Shown here one piece after another: positions 61,482 through 64,000 of a stretch of 64,000 bases of DNA (position 1 is the first letter of the stretch; each line of letters starts with the position of its first letter). The notes under the pieces are model-generated. The model did not search any database. It worked only from the letters and a program-made list of their open reading frames with translations, and was not told the origin of the DNA. Both the position numbers and the translations under genes were made by a program. The stretch is from Siphonodentalium dalli (Eukaryota > Mollusca > Scaphopoda > Gadilida > Siphonodentaliidae). The stretch covers positions 84,604,324-84,668,323 of the forward strand of contig CP136061.1 of assembly GCA_032622095.1 (NCBI GenBank), given 5' to 3'.

Positions 61482-61854
61482 AATGTAAGAAAAAATTATA
61501 AAATTGTTAAAGAATGTAAGAAAAATGGTAAAAAGTGTTAAAAAAAAGATTTTTTTAGGCCAATGCATTCTCTTATATATGCGAGGCGACATATGGTCGA
61601 CTCGCATATATAAGAGAATGCATTGGCACAGGGCATAACTGTAATCATCACAATGTGGTCAATGAACCGGTTCCATGCTATTCATATTTGTATGGTGTTA
61701 TTGAGACAGACCGAAGATATTTTAGGCTGTTGAAGCTTTATTTGGGCGGTTTTATCCTTCTGTTGGGTAAAGGGTTAATACTTGGCTTGAAGCTGACTAT
61801 GTCAAAATAGCTGTCGCAGAGGAGGAATACTTAGTTAAAGTGGACTATTCCTCC

Positions 61855-62944
61855 TCAAAACAGATATTACAGTCTGTATAATTTCACCACGAAAGGGACC
61901 CTGGTAAATGTACAACAAATATTACAGTCTATATAATTTCACCACTACATGTAAATGGACCCAATGTACCCGCCGTGGGTAGATGTACAACAAATATTAC
62001 AGTCTGTATAATTTCACCACTAAAGGGACCCAATGTACCCACCATGGGTAGATGTACAACAAATATTACAGTCTGTATAATTTCACTACTAAAGGGACCC
62101 AATGTACTCACCGTGGGTAAATGTACAACAAATATTACAGTCTATATAATTTCACCACTAAAGGGACCCAATGTACCCACCATGGGTAGATGTACAACAA
62201 ATATTACAGTCTGTATAATTTCACCACTAAAGGGACCCAATGTACTCACCGTGGGTAAATGTACAACAAATATTACAGTCTGTATAATTTTACCACTAAA
62301 GTGACCCAATGTACTCGCCGTGGGTAAATGTACAACAAATATTACAGTCTGTATAATTTTACTACTTAAGGGACCCAATGTACTCACCGTGGGTAAATGT
62401 ACAACAAATATTACAGTCTATATAATTTCACCACTAAAGGGATCCAATGTACCCACCATGGGTAGATGTACAACAAATATTACAGTCTGTATAATTTCAC
62501 CACGAAAGGGACCCAATGTACTCACTGTGGGTAAATGTACAACAAATATTACAGTCTGTATAATTTCACCACTAAATGGACCCAATGTACTCACTATGGG
62601 TAGATGCACAACAAATATTACAGTCTGTATAATTTCACCACTAAAGGGACCCAATGTACTCACCGTGGGTAAATGTACAACAGATATTACAGCCCGTATA
62701 ATTTCACTACTAAAGGGACCCAATGTACTCGCCATGGGTAAATGTAAATGTGCAAAAAATATAAAAGTATGTATAAACATAACCACTAAAGGGACCCAAC
62801 ATACTCGCCATGGGTAAATGTAAATGTGCAAAAATATAAAAAATATATATAACCTCAACTCTAAAGGGACCCAACGTACTCGCAGCGGGTAAATGTACAA
62901 AAAAACATAAAAGTCTGCATACGGTAAGCTAACATCACCATTAA
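61855..62944. repeat. 69-bp satellite (~15 copies), first part
   Basis: Unit ACAGTCTGTATAATTTCACC, ACTAAAGGGACCCAATGTAC and TCACCGTGGGTAAATG. 69 bp equals 23 codons, so long frames stay open on both strands (62,320-62,817 plus, 62,418-63,074 minus); these are by-products. Units decay toward the right. Related to the 30-bp array at 37.3-37.6 kb. Confidence 0.95.
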
Positions 62945-63929
62945 CAGGTCGGGCACACATCAAAAATGGTCTACGTAGCTCGTTTTGTCTACTGTAGCCT
63001 GATTGAGCTACGTTTTTAATGTGATTTACACACCTCCATCGATTTAATACTGCCATACCACGAAAGAAGCGCATTTCGAATTTTCGATCATTAGTTGTGT
63101 ACCACTATCACGTCTACAAAGAAGCAAATAACTCTACGACTCACCACGGCTTAGGCGCAATTAACGATGTTTTAGTTAAGACCTGTTTAATACCGTTAAA
63201 GTAGTGCGTTTCTCGAAAATATAAGATTTTGTCATAAAAACTAGGAAAATATCCATTTGTTTTTGCAGATTATTTCCTTTTGAAGTTCAAGAACGTTCAG
63301 TTTATGTGGCTTACCTGATTGGATAAATCGAACAGCTTCACTCAGAGACGACTATTTGTGAAATGTATTGCGAACGCCATTCAGAGAAGACAAGTACGGA
63401 GGCTCACTTCACAACCCTACTGTGAAATTTGGAAGCACCTCGTGTAACATTGCAGTTATACAAATTAATACGGTTGTCCATTTGTTGTTCCGTACATTCC
63501 AACAGATAGATTTTACATTGAAATCCTATTAAGAACGTACCATAAATCGCTGGCATAAACACAACCAATCAGATTATAGCTGTTTGCGAACACAATTGCG
63601 AACGGGACTTCCTGAAATTGGATGAAGATTTTCATTTGATCAACAGATTATGATGATTGTTTCTTACAGTTTCTCATGGTAAATTACCCAAAACAGATTG
63701 ATTTTTAATCGCTCAAAAGGTATTAAAGCTGTGGTGAGTCGTTGAGTTTTTTGCTTCTTTGTAGACGTGATATTGGTACACAACTAATGACTGAAAATTC
63801 GAAATGCGTTTCTTTCGTGGTACGTCAGTAATCGATGGAGGTGTGTAAATCACATTAAAAACATAGCTCCATCGGGCTACATTAGACAAAACGAGCTACG
63901 TAGACCGTTTTTGATGTGTGCCCGACCTG
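62945..63929. mobile_element. 985-bp element with ~215-bp terminal inverted repeats
   Basis: Ends CAGGTCGGGCACACATC and complement. Arms 62,945-63,160 and 63,715-63,929 are near-identical inverted copies. It sits in the 69-bp satellite, which resumes at 63,930. The interior is non-coding; target duplication unclear. Confidence 0.85.
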
Positions 63930-64000
63930 ACTAAAGGGACCCAATGCACTCGCAGCCGGGTAAATATACAAAATACATAAAAGTCTGTATATCCTCACCA
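63930..64000. repeat. 69-bp satellite, second part
   Basis: ACTAAAGGGACCCAATGCAC and GTCTGTATATCCTCACCA continue the array to the window edge. Confidence 0.9.

Larger units (their letters stand above)
59222..61778. mobile_element. TTAA-flanked MITE (piggyBac-type) with nested F4 element
   Basis: TTAACCCTTTACCCAACATA at the left and TGTTGGGTAAAGGGTTAA at the right; hairpins 59,252-59,318 and 61,559-61,627. The host sequence is interrupted at 59,385 and resumes at 61,482, as comparison with 31,090-31,526 shows. Confidence 0.8.

Noticed and set aside
62320..63074. Long open frames on both strands (165 and 218 codons)
   Set aside because: Translations of the 69-bp satellite (23 codons per unit); open in several frames, no protein family.
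1..64000. tRNA, rRNA and snRNA genes
   Set aside because: I looked for cloverleaf-type and rRNA-type sequence and saw none I could support. Many hairpins are MITE arms. A covariance-model search would settle it.

Overview
The window looks like nuclear DNA of a marine bivalve or closely related mollusc. It is AT-rich, intron-bearing and packed with mobile elements. Several repeats have the structure known from bivalve 'pearl' elements: a roughly 160-bp tandem core, an ACGG-type microsatellite and a 3' hairpin. I see no prokaryotic features. The species cannot be named from the sequence alone. The one host gene I can support is an intact TPRA1 (GPR175/TPRA40) orthologue on the minus strand. It has ten coding exons spread over about 40 kb (59,063 down to 19,263), encodes about 408 residues, and shows consistent intron phases at every junction. 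The exons are 61 to 247 bp and almost everything else in the gene is transposon or satellite. || Layout. 1-19,117: downstream of the gene. This holds foldback elements, a decayed non-LTR retrotransposon whose conserved C-terminal motif has grown into a 37-copy minisatellite, two large pearl-like elements (7.0-9.95 and 11.1-13.3 kb), several hairpin MITE families, and a solo LTR with a TATA box (17.3-18.4 kb). 19.1-23.1 kb: the last three TPRA1 exons, with a 12-copy amplification of the TM7 exon end and a ~41-copy array on the acceptor of the TM6 exon. 23.1-30.5 kb: a 56-bp satellite split by a Helitron, a segmental duplication and MITEs. 30.5-48.5 kb: the middle exons, a hAT element nested in a palindromic MITE, more pearl-like elements, and a FLYWCH/MULE transposon nested in one of them. 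48.5-58.8 kb: the first coding intron, with nested pearl-like elements, a minisatellite made from the exon-1 splice donor, and a 5.3-kb long-inverted-repeat element that carries a second FLYWCH/MULE copy. 58.8-64 kb: the first coding exon, a piggyBac-type MITE with a nested element carrying an exon-like fragment, a 69-bp satellite, and a 985-bp inverted-repeat element. || The main observation is that TPRA1 splice junctions are repeatedly duplicated in tandem. There is a ~13-copy donor array (exon 1), 2-copy donors (exons 2 and 4), a 2-copy acceptor (exon 7), a ~41-copy polypyrimidine/acceptor array (exon 8) and a 12-copy exon end plus donor (exon 9). Coding pieces of exons 1 and 10 also have nearby duplicate copies. 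A second theme is four sequence-unrelated element families that share one architecture: 5' hairpin, subterminal inverted repeat, tandem core, ACGG microsatellite, 3' hairpin and A-run.
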